Below, one piece after another: positions 1 to 10,400 of a DNA stretch of 64,000 bases. This DNA is from Brassica napus. Lineage: Eukaryota; Streptophyta; Magnoliopsida; Brassicales; Brassicaceae. The stretch lies in contig NC_063439.1 in NCBI RefSeq assembly GCF_020379485.1, positions 10,208,466-10,272,465 of the forward strand, written 5' to 3'. Made by a program: the position numbers and the translations under genes. Within the stretch, counting starts at the first letter, position 1. Each line of letters begins with the position of its first letter. The notes beneath the pieces are model-generated. The model was given only the letters and a program-made list of their open reading frames with translations, did not search any database and was not told the DNA's origin.

Positions 1-653
1 ATTAACTTTTTATCCATGTAGCTTGATTTTTTAAATATAATTTTCAGTTATGATAATTCAAAAATATGAGTACAAATAATCTTAGTTTTTTCATCATGAA
101 TAAAAAAAAAATTCATTCACATATGTATCAATAAGACATATGTGACGTCAAATGAATAGACACAATAATTAATAAATTTTACTGATCTTCAATTGGACAT
201 ATGTAAAATATAACTTAATTCGATAAAATAGTAATAACATAACTTTTGTATAAACATAAACAAATCATCTTTTAAAAAAATGAATTCATCTTTCTTTTTA
301 AAAATTTTACTACTCTGATGTTTTCACTGAACTACAAATAAAAGATATTTATATACTATCATCAAATTCAACACACATTATATATCAAATAACTTAATTA
401 AGTAGATAAAATTTAACTAACATATAGTATCATAAAGTTAATTTTTTTTGAAGACAGAAACAACTATTGTAAGCAAGCAAAATATATTTTATCACATATA
501 AATCTCTCGCCTAAAACTTTCTAAAAAAAAGAAAAACATTACCATACACATTTCTTGCAAATGAAAACCTAAAAAATAAATTACAAAATCATAATAAAAA
601 AAACCTAGATCACAAGTAAAGCATATCCCGCCCGTAGGGCGGACCGACCCTAG
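1..653 (+). mobile_element. Helitron 3' end (5' end not in window)
   Basis: AT-rich DNA without a credible gene. It ends in a Helitron-type 3' terminus: a GC hairpin at 628-642 (CCGCCC, loop GTA, GGGCGG), then a short spacer, CTAG at 650-653 and a T. This is the classic plant Helitron ending (hairpin plus CTRR before the host T). The same terminus type recurs at 30987. I see no matching 5' TC terminus in the window, so the element probably starts upstream. The 66-codon open frame across 492-692 (-) is not a gene. Confidence 0.55.
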
Positions 654-709
654 TTTAACTTTAAACACTGAGGAGCAAACGAATTGGAACATGAATAAAA
701 TAAAACATA

Positions 710-1758
710 TCCCCTATATATTATTTGAGAAGCATTGCAATATTTTTTTGTAGCCACGTGTCATCACTAGAATGATTTTTAGAATCCTTAGAGAAATAGG
801 TTGGTCCATTTAAATATATAATAAACTTTTTATTAAACCACAATAAATACATTATTAATGTGATTCATTATTTCCTTAAATAAGATTACGGAATTGCCTA
901 ATGGCTAAAATATATATGACAATTAATGATTTTGAATAATAAAGATTTGATAAAAATAAGTGTGTATTATAATTATATTTGTTTAATTTTAAGCTATTAA
1001 ATTAAATTAATCAATCATAGTAACCATATAATAAAAAATTTAAAAATATTTATATATTATATTTTGAATTTTGAATTTTTAAAAACGAGTATAAATTACT
1101 AAAACTGTTAAAAGTTTCACATTCAAATTTTGTGATCTATGATTTAAAACTTTTGTTACGACATGATACAAATAATTGAAAAATAATATAAGTTGAAAGT
1201 CTCATTTAATAAGTATCAAAAATAAAATATGTATAAATATATGTATCATATTAAATTAAAATATATACCATATAAAATACATAAGTATCGTAATTTTGAA
1301 ATTTACTTTGAACATTTTTTTGATAAAAAATTTGAAAAAATATTGACAACTTAATTTTTTAAAATATTATAAATTACTTAAACCATTATTCCCACAGTGA
1401 AAATTTTGTTATCACTAATTTAGACTTTTTTGCTATAACAGTACAAATGATAAAAAAAAATATGAGCAAAAAGCATCATCTAATAAATATTAATATTAAC
1501 ATATACCATATATATACCATATATATGTTACTATCATTTAAATTTAATTATATATCATATCAAATAGAAAAAAATATTTTTTCGATTTATTAAATTTATT
1601 TATATGTTTGCACCAATTTAATTAAATAAGTAGTAGATAATTACTTTTTAATTATTCAATATATATTTATTATTTCATAATATGCTATAAACATATAATA
1701 TATAAAATAATTTATATATATAATGTTCATTCCGCGCAAGGCGCGGATCTTAACCTAG
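710..1758 (+). mobile_element. Non-autonomous Helitron
   Basis: The 5' end reads TCCCCTATATATT at 710, preceded by host A. The 3' end has a perfect hairpin at 1732-1746 (CCGCGC, loop AAG, GCGCGG), then ATCTTAACCTAG ending at 1758 and host T. Insertion between A and T with no target duplication fits a Helitron. The 1,049-bp body is AT-rich, without open frames or a Rep/helicase, so it depends on another element for movement. The subterminal block near 755-830 (GCCACGTGTCATCACTAGAATG) recurs in inverted form near 10150-10200 and 38765-38815. Confidence 0.8.
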
Positions 1759-1964
1759 TAGAAGTTATTCGAAACACTAAAGTATGGAGTATGGTTCTTT
1801 TTTTGAAACTAATGGAGTATGGTTTTTATGAGGATATGAACTCAGTTAATATGCAGGCGAATATATATAAGACTATAAGAGAGTCGAGAAATCAAAAGAG
1901 AGCTTTTAAAGCATCTTAGAAAATCAATAATACGATAGACAATAGAATACTGATGATAATAATC

Positions 1965-1990
1965 TATATATATATATATATATATATATA
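1965..1990. repeat. (TA)n microsatellite
   Basis: A run of TA dinucleotides directly abuts the 5' TC of the next Helitron. Plant Helitrons often insert in AT-rich sites. Confidence 0.85.
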
Positions 1991-2752
1991 TCTATACTAT
2001 TATTTGCGAAGTAAATTTTTAGAATCGAGCTCTCACGTTAAAAGTTAGAGCGGTTAATATCGTTGTTACCCTTGATAAATTTTTATATATAATAATTTAA
2101 TTAAAAACGAATTTTATATTAATAATATTAAATTTCTAAAAAGATAATTCTCATATATTTTGTTGTTATCTTGAAATAATATTTTATATTTCTAAAAAAT
2201 AAGATAATACTTATATATTGTGTTGTTATCTTTAAATAATATTTTATTATAAAAATTAAGCTATAAAACAATATATAATTAAATATTAAGAGCACTTAAT
2301 ATCGTTGTTACCTTTAATGAATTTTAATATATAATAATTTAATTAAAAACGAATTTTATATTAATAATATTAAATTTCTAAAAAGATAATTCTCATATAT
2401 TTTGTTGTTATCTTGAAATCATATTTTATATTTCTAAAAAATAAGATAATATTTTTATTATAAAAATTAAGATATAAAATAATATATAATTAAATACTAA
2501 TGAAGAAAAAACATCTGTATAAAAATATATTCTAAAACATTTCTAATATATGAGTGTTTTAAAAAATTCAACACAATAATTAGTATATATATTTTAATGA
2601 AATTTTCGGTGATATATAAATTATTTTATCTTTTGTATAAACTTGTTAAGAATATAAATAATAACTTAACATATTGTTTTTGAATTAACAAAATATAAAA
2701 TAATAAATATCTGTAAGAATATTATGCCCGCATGTGCGGGCAAGACACCTAG
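1991..2752 (+). mobile_element. Non-autonomous Helitron with internal tandem duplication
   Basis: The 5' terminus TCTATACTATTATTTGCG at 1991 follows host A. The 3' terminus has hairpin GCCCGCATGTGCGGGC at about 2726-2741, then AAGACACCTAG ending at 2752 and T. The interior holds two tandem copies of a roughly 235-bp block (about 2051-2285 and 2287-2500), each starting near TTAATATCGTTGTTACC and ending near AATATATAATTAAATA. No coding capacity is visible. Confidence 0.8.
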
Positions 2753-2758
2753 TATTAT

Positions 2759-3208
2759 TATACTATTATTTGCGAAGTAATTTTTAGCAACAGAGCTCTC
2801 ACGTTGAAAGTTAGAGCGGTTAATATCTATACTACCCTTAATGAATTTTATATATTATTAATTATATAATCAAAAACGAATTTTTCTTAATAATATTAAC
2901 TTTTCTTAAAATAAGATAATTCTTATATATTTTGTTGTTATCTTAAAATATATTTTTAATTATAAAATTTAAAAATAAAATATAAAACAATTATAATAAA
3001 TTCAGTGGTTAAAGTCAATGTTATCTTTAATAAATTTTAATTAAACATACATATTTAATTAGATTTTTTTCATATATATATATATGTTTGATTTAATTTC
3101 TTTATAAACATAAATAATAAGTTATTATGCTGGTTTTTGAATTAATAAAAATAAAATAATAAATATTTGTAAAACGATTAAGTCCGCATATGCGGGCAAG
3201 ACACCTAG
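2759..3208 (+). mobile_element. Helitron of the same family, head to tail with the previous one
   Basis: It begins a few bases after the previous element's CTAG with the same family start (TACTATTATTTGCGAAGTAA), shares the following AGAGCTCTCACGTT segment, and ends with hairpin CCGCATATGCGG and AAGACACCTAG at 3208 followed by T. The first TC is not intact (TA instead), so the exact 5' base is uncertain. It is shorter than its neighbour because it lacks the internal duplication. Confidence 0.7.
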
Positions 3209-3434
3209 TCATCAAATAAAACGGGAATAAAACTAAAACTTGCATAAATTTTTGAAAGAAAACATCTTAGAAAATTAAAAAAGATATATCATTATACTAA
3301 AAAATATGACCAAGTTCTTAAATATTATTATTAGTTGGGTGCATTTTAGCAACTTGTGTAAACAATAATGGTCGTGCTTTACAATAAGATGATAACATAT
3401 GTTTCTTATTCTGTCACGAATAATTGTATCAAAG

Positions 3435-5459
3435 ACAATCCTGCCAGAGGCCATTGAAGTTAATCAGACAGCGTTTATCAAGGGGCGCCTATTGCTTGAG
3501 AATGTCCTCCTTGCTTCAGAATTGGTAAACGGGTACCATAGGACCTCCAACTCCAACAGATCCACAGTGAAGTTTGACATCTCGAAAGCCTTTGATACCG
3601 TCAAATGGTCGTTCATCACTTCTGTTTTGCAAGCTATGGGCCTACCTCTGCAGTTTATCCTCTGGATTAAGGTTTGTATTTCAACGGCTGCTTTTTCTGT
3701 CTCCGTGAACGGTAGTCTGGAAGGTTTCTTTACAAGTGCTAGGGGTATACGACAGGGATGCTCTCTGTCACCATACCTCTACGTTATCTTGAATAATGTC
3801 CTCTCTAAGATGTTAAATAAAGCTGCGGAAGAGCATCAGTTTGGTTATCATCCCCAATGTAAAGAAGTGAGACTCACTCATCTATGCTTCGCTGATGACA
3901 TTCTAGTTTTCACTGATGGTTCTGTTGGTTCGCTAAGAGGAGTTCTGAGGGTGATGGAGCAGTTTGCAACTATCTCGGGGCTTCATATCAACACCTCAAA
4001 GTCATCTATATTTGCTACAGGTCAACACATAAACCCTGTGCTAAGTGAAGCCGTGAGTTTGGGGATAACAGTGGGAAGTTTACCAGTCAAGTACTTGGGT
4101 ATGCCGCTTACTACCAAAGCTTTAACAAAGCAAGACTACGAGCCATTGATAGACAAGGTCAGAGGCAGAATGTTATCTTGGAGGAACAAGTATTTATCCT
4201 ATGCGGGGAGGCTACAGTTGATCAAATCAGTCATTACAAGTATTGTAAACTTTTGGAGTCAAGCTTTTATTCTTCCTAAAGCTTGTTTGGATACAATTGA
4301 AAGCATGTGCAGCGCTTTTTTGTGGTCTGGCTCTCCAACACAGACGCACAAAGCCAAGGTGGCTTGGGAGGATCTCTGTTGTCCTAAAGAGGAGGGTGGT
4401 CTTGGCATCAGGAAGTTGCGGGATTCATCAAAGGTTTTTGCGCTAAGTTTAATTTGGAGGATTTTTTCGAATTCAAGCTCTCTATGGGTTTCTTGGATTC
4501 AACACTACTTACTGCGCCAGAATTCGTTTTGGGAAGTAAGGGAGGATGGGAAAGGATCTTGGATCTGGAGGAAGCTTCTCAAGTTGAGAGAGTTGGCTTA
4601 TCAATTCATCCGGTTTGAGATTAACGATGGTCACACTGCATTTTTTTGGCATGATGACTGGTTGCAGATGGGGAGACTCATGGATATCACGGGTGATGTG
4701 GGTACGTACTACCTTGGGGTTGCGAGAACCGCCCGAGTTAGTGAAGCAGTTCTGGGTCAGCAATGGAACATCAGAGGTCACAGGAGTAGGCATTACCATG
4801 CACTTCATGACCGTATCCAGAATGAAAGGGTACCACTTGATGAACATGGTAGAGACGTGGTGCTTTGGAAGCATGATGAGAACACATATAAACCGCACTT
4901 CTCTTCTAGTAGAACTTGGGATCAAATACGGGTGAAGAAGAATAAGGTGGTATGGAGCAAGAGTGTTTGGTTTTCACAGGGCGTTCCTAGATACTCTTTT
5001 ATTGTTTGGCTGGCAATAAAGGATCGACTATCAACTGGAGTGCGTATGAGGGCGTGGGGCATTCAGCAAGGTTGCTTGATGTGTGGAGAAAGGGATGAGT
5101 CGAGGGACCATATCTTTTTTGCTTGTCCCTTTACTTTCACTGTCTGGAATAGACTTGCAGGACGGCTGTGTGGGCGACGGATCAATCCTGACTGGAGTCT
5201 TACTCTGCAATTTGTCACCAGAAACACTCTTAGCAGCTTGGACAAGATACTAGTCCAAATGCTGTTTCAGACATGCATCTATTACATGTGGAAGGAGAGG
5301 AACGATCGTAGACATCAGAAAGGTTATCACAGTACAGAGCAAGCTATCCGAATCATCGACAAGGCCATACGGAACCGAATCAGTTCTCTTCGATACAAAC
5401 CTGATCATAAGCTAGCCGGGTTGATGCAGCGTTGGTTTGAGGTTTTTGATAACACATAG
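3435..5459 (+). pseudogene. LINE ORF2 fragment: reverse transcriptase and zf-RVT
   Basis: The frame encodes the C-terminal part of a plant LINE polyprotein. It enters at the NQTAFIKGR motif and runs through RT palm motifs: DISKAFDTVKW (first catalytic Asp), RQGCSLSPYL, and FADDILVF (catalytic Asp pair). A zf-RVT domain follows, with KSVWFSQGVPRYSFIVWLA and Cys/His residues in CLMCGERDESRDHIFFACPF. The open frame extends upstream to 3399, but those first 12 codons (3399-3434) lie in host DNA including the target duplication, so the apparent start is a fusion with flanking sequence. No stop or frameshift interrupts the LINE part. It lacks the endonuclease and cannot move by itself. Confidence 0.92.
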
Positions 5460-5566
5460 GTCTTTTCGAGCATTTTCTTTGTATAGCTCATAGCTTATAG
5501 TTTTCTCACCCAATGTAAATGCATATTCTTTACTTGATCAATAAATTTCACATTTCATCAAAAAAA
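3435..5566 (+). mobile_element. 5'-truncated LINE (non-LTR retrotransposon) with exact target-site duplication
   Basis: The element is flanked by perfect 16-bp direct repeats AATAATTGTATCAAAG at 3419-3434 and 5567-5582. It ends in a short poly-A run after TTCACATTTCATC. It begins inside the reverse transcriptase domain, so ORF1, the endonuclease and the N-terminal part of RT are missing, as expected for incomplete target-primed reverse transcription. The perfect duplication and an uninterrupted 2-kb frame imply a recent insertion. The element lies about 215 bp upstream of the remorin start codon and may affect its promoter. Confidence 0.93.
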
Positions 5567-5781
5567 AATAATTGTATCAAAGCAGAAAAGAATTAGAAAG
5601 TCATTATATGCCAACGAGAGACAGGACATTGCTTAATCCAGCTCAGTTTTCGTATCTACAGTTAATCTCACAATCTCTATTAAATAGTCGAATCCCTATT
5701 TCATCCTCACATTTAACAAAAAGAGTTCTAAAGATTATTCTTCGGTCGTAATATAATAACCAGTAGCTACCACAATACGAC

Positions 5782-8205
5782 ATGACTCAAGAGGAGCAGA
5801 AGAAAAACGTAACAGAGCCAAAAACCGCCGTGTCAAACCCTTCACCACCGTCCTCGGAGGAGAAGACCGATGATTCCAAAGCTCTTGTTCTCATCGTTGC
5901 AAGTAAGAAAATTATTTAAACTTCAAAGAAAAAGATATACTTAAATCAGTATTATTTGTTTATATCTCAAATCTTTATAGCTAACGAAAATTTATACTTG
6001 ATTATTATTTATTTTCTCTTTTTTTTGTTCACAACAATTTAGAAAGCTATGTAGTTTCTATTAGTTTTTAAATTGTCGTTAAATTCCTGTTATCAGCCCA
6101 AATAGTTTTCGGCAAAATATTATTTTTTTCTCTAAATTTTGGGAGCAAGAATTTTAATCTTTTTAATTAAACGTTGCAGAAGAACCTGTGGAAGAGAAGA
6201 AAGAAGGTTCAGTTAACCGAGGTAATTAGAGAATAAGATCATGTTTGTTACATGATCAAGAAATTAAAAAAAAATACATTCTTATAGGGGAATAGATACT
6301 CGGCCAATTTAACTTTATATATTTTCAGTAACTTACCGCATTAATTATTGAGAAATTACCACAAATATCACATTCATAATACCACTTTTCATGTTTACAC
6401 TAATCACTTTTACCTTCACTTTTAATGAAAAGTAAAAGACAGTTATACCCTTAGGGTTAACTAATCTAGATTTAGAGTTTAGAGTTGAGGGTTGGGGTAG
6501 GGTTTTTAGAATATGAAATTTAGGATTCTAATAAATATATAAATAAATACTTAAAAAATATATAAAAATTTTTAAAATATAGTTTCAAACATAATTTTCG
6601 TTTTTCAAAAAGAAATTTGAAAAAAAATCGAAAAAAAATCGAAAAAACAAATTTCAAAAAAGAAAATTTATAAAAAAGTTCGAATTTGAAAAAGTATAAT
6701 TCGAAAACATAAAAAAAATTACTTTTTTTTATTTTTTTTATTTAAATAATGATTTATTATATATATAATAACAAGGGTATAAGAGTCTTTTGCCACTTAA
6801 TGAAGAAGATATTTTTGAAAATGTCTCTTTAGTGGTGGTAAAAATGAAAAGTGGTACCGTGAAAGTGGTAAACATGTAATTTTCCCTTAATTATTTGTTT
6901 CTAAGTTTTTTGGGAAATTACCACAAATAGCACATTCATAGTGCCACTTTTCATGTTTACACTAACCACTTTTACCTTCACTTTTAATGAAAGGTAAAAG
7001 ATAATTATACCCTTAGGATTAACTAATCAACACTTAAAGTTTAGAGTTGAGGGGTGGGTAAGGTTTTAGGAATGTGAAATTTAGGATTCTAATAAATATA
7101 TAAATAAATACTTAAAAATATATAAATTTTTTTTAAAAAATAGTTTCAAACATAATTTTCCTTTTTCAAAAAGAAATTTGAAAAAAAAATATAAAAAATT
7201 CGAAAAAAAAATTAAAAAAAGATTTAGAAAAAAGTTCAAATTTGAAAAAGTATAATTCGAAAACATAAAAAAAAACAAATTTTACTTTTTTATTTTTTTT
7301 TATTTTTATTTTTTGTTTAAATAATTATTTATTATATATATAAATAACAAGGACATAAGAGTCTTTTGCCACATAATAAAAAATATATTTTTGAAAATGT
7401 CTTTTTAGTAGTGGTAAAAATGAAAAGTGGTACCATGAAAGTGGTAAACATTGTAATTTCCCCAAGTTTTTTTTCTGCATTTTCTGATTATTTTTGGGTG
7501 TATGTGTGTAAAATAAATGGTGAGAAGATGATGTTTTGGCTAAACTCGAGACAGAAAAGAGGATGTCTCTCATCAAAGCTTGGGAAGAGGCTGAGAAATC
7601 CAAAGTGGAGAACAAGTGAGTTTTTTTTTTTTTCATCAAAGAATTGAGTTCTTCTTTTTGTGAGCAAAAACAAAAGAGAAAATGAAGTTTAAGGCCTTTA
7701 ATGAATTTATGAAACTTTTGGTTTGTTTTTCTCTACGTATGTATATAATCTAACTTGATAACTTTATATATGACGCAGAGCTCAGAAGAAGCTTTCTTCA
7801 GTTGGAGCTTGGGAAAACAGCAAGAAAGCATCTGCGGAAGCTGAGCTAAAAAAAATAGAGGTAAATATTTTATCAAAAAAATAAGATCTAGGTAAATAGG
7901 ATTATTATTTATACTTGTAATATTTTGTTCTTTTATTTTTTTTTACATAAAATGATAGCACTTGTTAGATTTCTTCTAATTTAAGTCCCTTGAAATCGGA
8001 ATGATAACAGGAACAACTCATTAAGAAGAAGGCCGAGTACGCAGAGCAAATGAAGAACAAAATAGTTCAAATTCACAAAGAAGCTGAAGAGAAGAGAGCC
8101 ATGACCGAAGCTAAGCGTGGGGAAGAGATTCTCAAGGCCGAGGAAATGGCTGCAAAGTACCGAGCCACAGGAACTGCCCCAACAAAATTATTTGGCTGCT
8201 TTTGA
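5782..8205 (+). CDS. Remorin family protein (group 1-like), five exons
   Basis: Predicted coding exons are 5782-5902, 6180-6221, 7528-7615, 7779-7860 and 8011-8205; phases agree and give about 175 residues. The N-terminal third is acidic and proline/serine-rich, as in group 1 remorins. The conserved C-terminal domain runs from DDVLAKLETEKRMSLIKAWE through AWENSKKASAEAELKKIE, EQMKNKIVQIHKEAEEKRA and AAKYRATGTAP to the end FGCF, whose Cys lies in the plasma-membrane anchor region. Remorins form coiled-coil oligomers on the inner face of the plasma membrane, in nanodomains involved in signalling and plasmodesmatal control. Next to RPS11, it looks like the ortholog of Arabidopsis At3g48940 (from memory). 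Intron 2 is enlarged by two MULE insertions; the acceptor at 7527/7528 is set by phase and homology. Confidence 0.9.
6350..6886. mobile_element. Non-autonomous MULE (Mutator-like), copy 1, in remorin intron 2
   Basis: Flanked by exact 9-bp repeats TTAATTATT (6341-6349 and 6887-6895), the hallmark of Mutator-like elements. Ends are imperfect inverted repeats: GAGAAATTACCACAAAT on the left, against GTGGTAAACATGTAATTTTC on the right. The centre is AT-rich, includes a TAGAGTTGAGGGTTGGGG segment and has no transposase. Confidence 0.88.
6912..7463. mobile_element. Non-autonomous MULE, copy 2, in remorin intron 2
   Basis: A second member of the same family, in the same orientation, only about 16 bp beyond the first copy's target duplication. 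It has its own exact 9-bp duplication AAGTTTTTT (6903-6911 and 7464-7472), so it was an independent insertion and not a tandem duplication. Its ends are GGGAAATTACCACAAATAGC and GTGGTAAACATTGTAATTTC. It stops about 65 bp before the remorin exon 3 acceptor. Confidence 0.88.
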
Positions 8206-8419
8206 GTTATGTGGATTTTGATGTTGCTTTCATGTATTTTTTGTTTTGCTTTCACGGCTGTCGTCATTAATTTTAAAAGAGTAAGAAAGGTTTCTTTGTG
8301 GTTTAGGTAGTTGGTGCTGGTTTAATTTGGCAATATACACTCTTAATGTCACGGCTTGTTATGGGGTTAATGTGTATGCACATTTGTTGCATTGGAAGGT
8401 TTTAAAAATAAAGAATGCA

Positions 8420-9791
8420 CTAGGATAAGACTTGCGCCTTGCGCATGGTAAATTTGTATGAAAATTATTTAAGAAATATGGTATGAAAAATAAAATTTAT
8501 ATTATTGATCGAATTAATATTTTTAGCCCTTAAACAATTTTTAAAAAACTTTTTTGTTAATTACATAATTTGTTTACTAATGAACTGATCTAATTTTTTA
8601 AAATATTTTAGGTCAAAAAATTATTTATCATATACAAATCTAACGTTTAGGCCGAAGAATCTCATGCCTACTATTTGGTTACAATGAAACTATGTCAGCT
8701 CGGTTTTATATCATGATTCAAAAATTTAAAAGTTAATTATGATTATGAGAAGTTTACGTTCACGTGCCAATCCTATCTATCTTCGATATGTTTCTCCTCT
8801 TTGTGTCATTTTAGTTATTGCTCGATATAAATATATATTTTTTGAGTTTATTCTTATTTCTTTCTTTTATTTTGGCCTGAGATTTAGAAAATGTTTAAGA
8901 TTCAAATTATTAAAGAGATACATACTTAGGTTAAGATTTGCGTCTTGTGCAAAATAAATCTTTTATATTTATTACTTATTTTATAATTTTCTGCATATTA
9001 TGAAATAATAAAATAATAATTATATATTAAATAACTAAGAAATCAGTTACTATTATCTAATAAATTGACTTTCACATATAAATCAAATGACCATTCTTGT
9101 TTATTCGCAATTATTTTAGGATAAATAAATCAAAACAATCAATTTTATCTATCGTATATGATATATATTTAAATTTAAACGATATAAAGTATGTATATAT
9201 ATATATATTTAAAATAAACACCTATTAAAATAAAATTATTTATTTATATGATTTTATTATCATTGTATCTTATTATAGAAAAAAATTTAAACATTGATCA
9301 CAAAAGCTTATGTGAGACTTTTAACAGTTTTAGTAATTTATACTCGTTTAAAAAAAATCAAAATACAACATATACAAACAAATCTAAATTTTTAATATAT
9401 GATTAATATAATTGTGTAATTTATTTTAATAATAAAGAATTAAAAAAAATGATAGAAAATATACATATTATTAGCAAATCTTCATTATTTAAATTCATTA
9501 ATTACTATATATATCATAATCATATTAGGTAATTCCAGAGGTTAAATTTAAGGAAATAACATATAATAAATTTTAATTTGATAAATGAATGGTCCATAAT
9601 GGTCATAATGTATAATATAACATTCCCTAGCAATTTAATTTTGGACTAACAAAATATTTAATTGATTTTCAAGCCGCCACCTAAACAAATTAATATTCCA
9701 ATTACGTGACAGTTCAACATGATTTTTTTTTAATTAGTACAAACTACAAGTTCTAAACTTTTTAAATGTTTCTCTATTTATATATAGGGGA
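8420..9791 (-). mobile_element. Helitron (minus strand), with an internal older terminus
   Basis: Read on the minus strand it starts TCCCCTATATATAAATAGAG at 9791 and ends with a hairpin built on GCGCAAGGCGC and a CTAG terminus at 8420, with A and T flanks. A second Helitron-like 3' end (hairpin on GCACAAGACGC, then CTTAACCTAAG) lies inside near 8926-8950. The 8420-8926 part may therefore be an added tail or a second element. Most of this unit recurs in opposite orientation at 16335-18700. It lies just downstream of the remorin gene. No real ORFs. Confidence 0.65.
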
Positions 9792-10236
9792 TGTTAAACC
9801 ATTGATCAATAATTTTTAACATAATAGTTTTAACAGTTTTAGTAATTTTGTCATTTTTTTAAATTCATAATATAACATATATGAAAAATATATATTTTAA
9901 TTTTATAGCTAACTTTATTGTTTAATTTATTTTAATAATGTAAAATTAAACAAAAACGATGGTTGAGATATAAATTGTTATCAAATCTTTATTATTAGAA
10001 TCATTAATTCTCATATATATATATTAGTCATATTTGGTAATTCTGTAGCTTTTATTTAAGGAAATAAAAGAAAATATTAATTGTATATTTTATTTAATTT
10101 TATGATTAGTTTAATGAAAAGTATAATACATACTTAATTGGACCAACATATTTTCTAAAGATTATGAATTTCATTCTAGTGATGACACGTGGCTACACTT
10201 GATGGTTGTAATATTTCTCAATTAATATATAAGGGA
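9792..10236 (-). mobile_element. 5' part of a second minus-strand Helitron
   Basis: On the minus strand a typical start TCCCTTATATATTAATTGAG lies at 10236 with a proper A before it. It is followed by the CACGTGTCATCACTAGAATG block shared with the Helitron at 710. The element is cut at 9791 by the start of the neighbouring Helitron, and I did not find its own 3' end. Confidence 0.6.
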
Positions 10237-10400
10237 TTGGATTTTTTTTCCATTGGAAGGTTTTAATCCTTTTATTCAAGGCTTTATTCGTGAACTAGCC
10301 ATATTTGGAGAAGAAATTAAGTAAATGTCATTGATTTTGCCATAATGTAGAAACTAACATTTAGCACATCTTTTATCCGGTTGTATCCTTAATAGTAATA

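Noticed and set aside
492..692. 66-residue minus-strand ORF
   Set aside because: It spans a Helitron 3' end and AT-rich flank, is hydrophobic by composition only and has no homology I recognise.
4509..4935. ORFs of 138 (-) and 106 (+) residues inside the LINE
   Set aside because: They are alternative-frame readings of the reverse transcriptase region, where the main frame carries the conserved motifs.
7081..7673. Several ORFs around remorin exon 3
   Set aside because: They read through MULE sequence and introns; the conserved remorin frame explains the coding signal.
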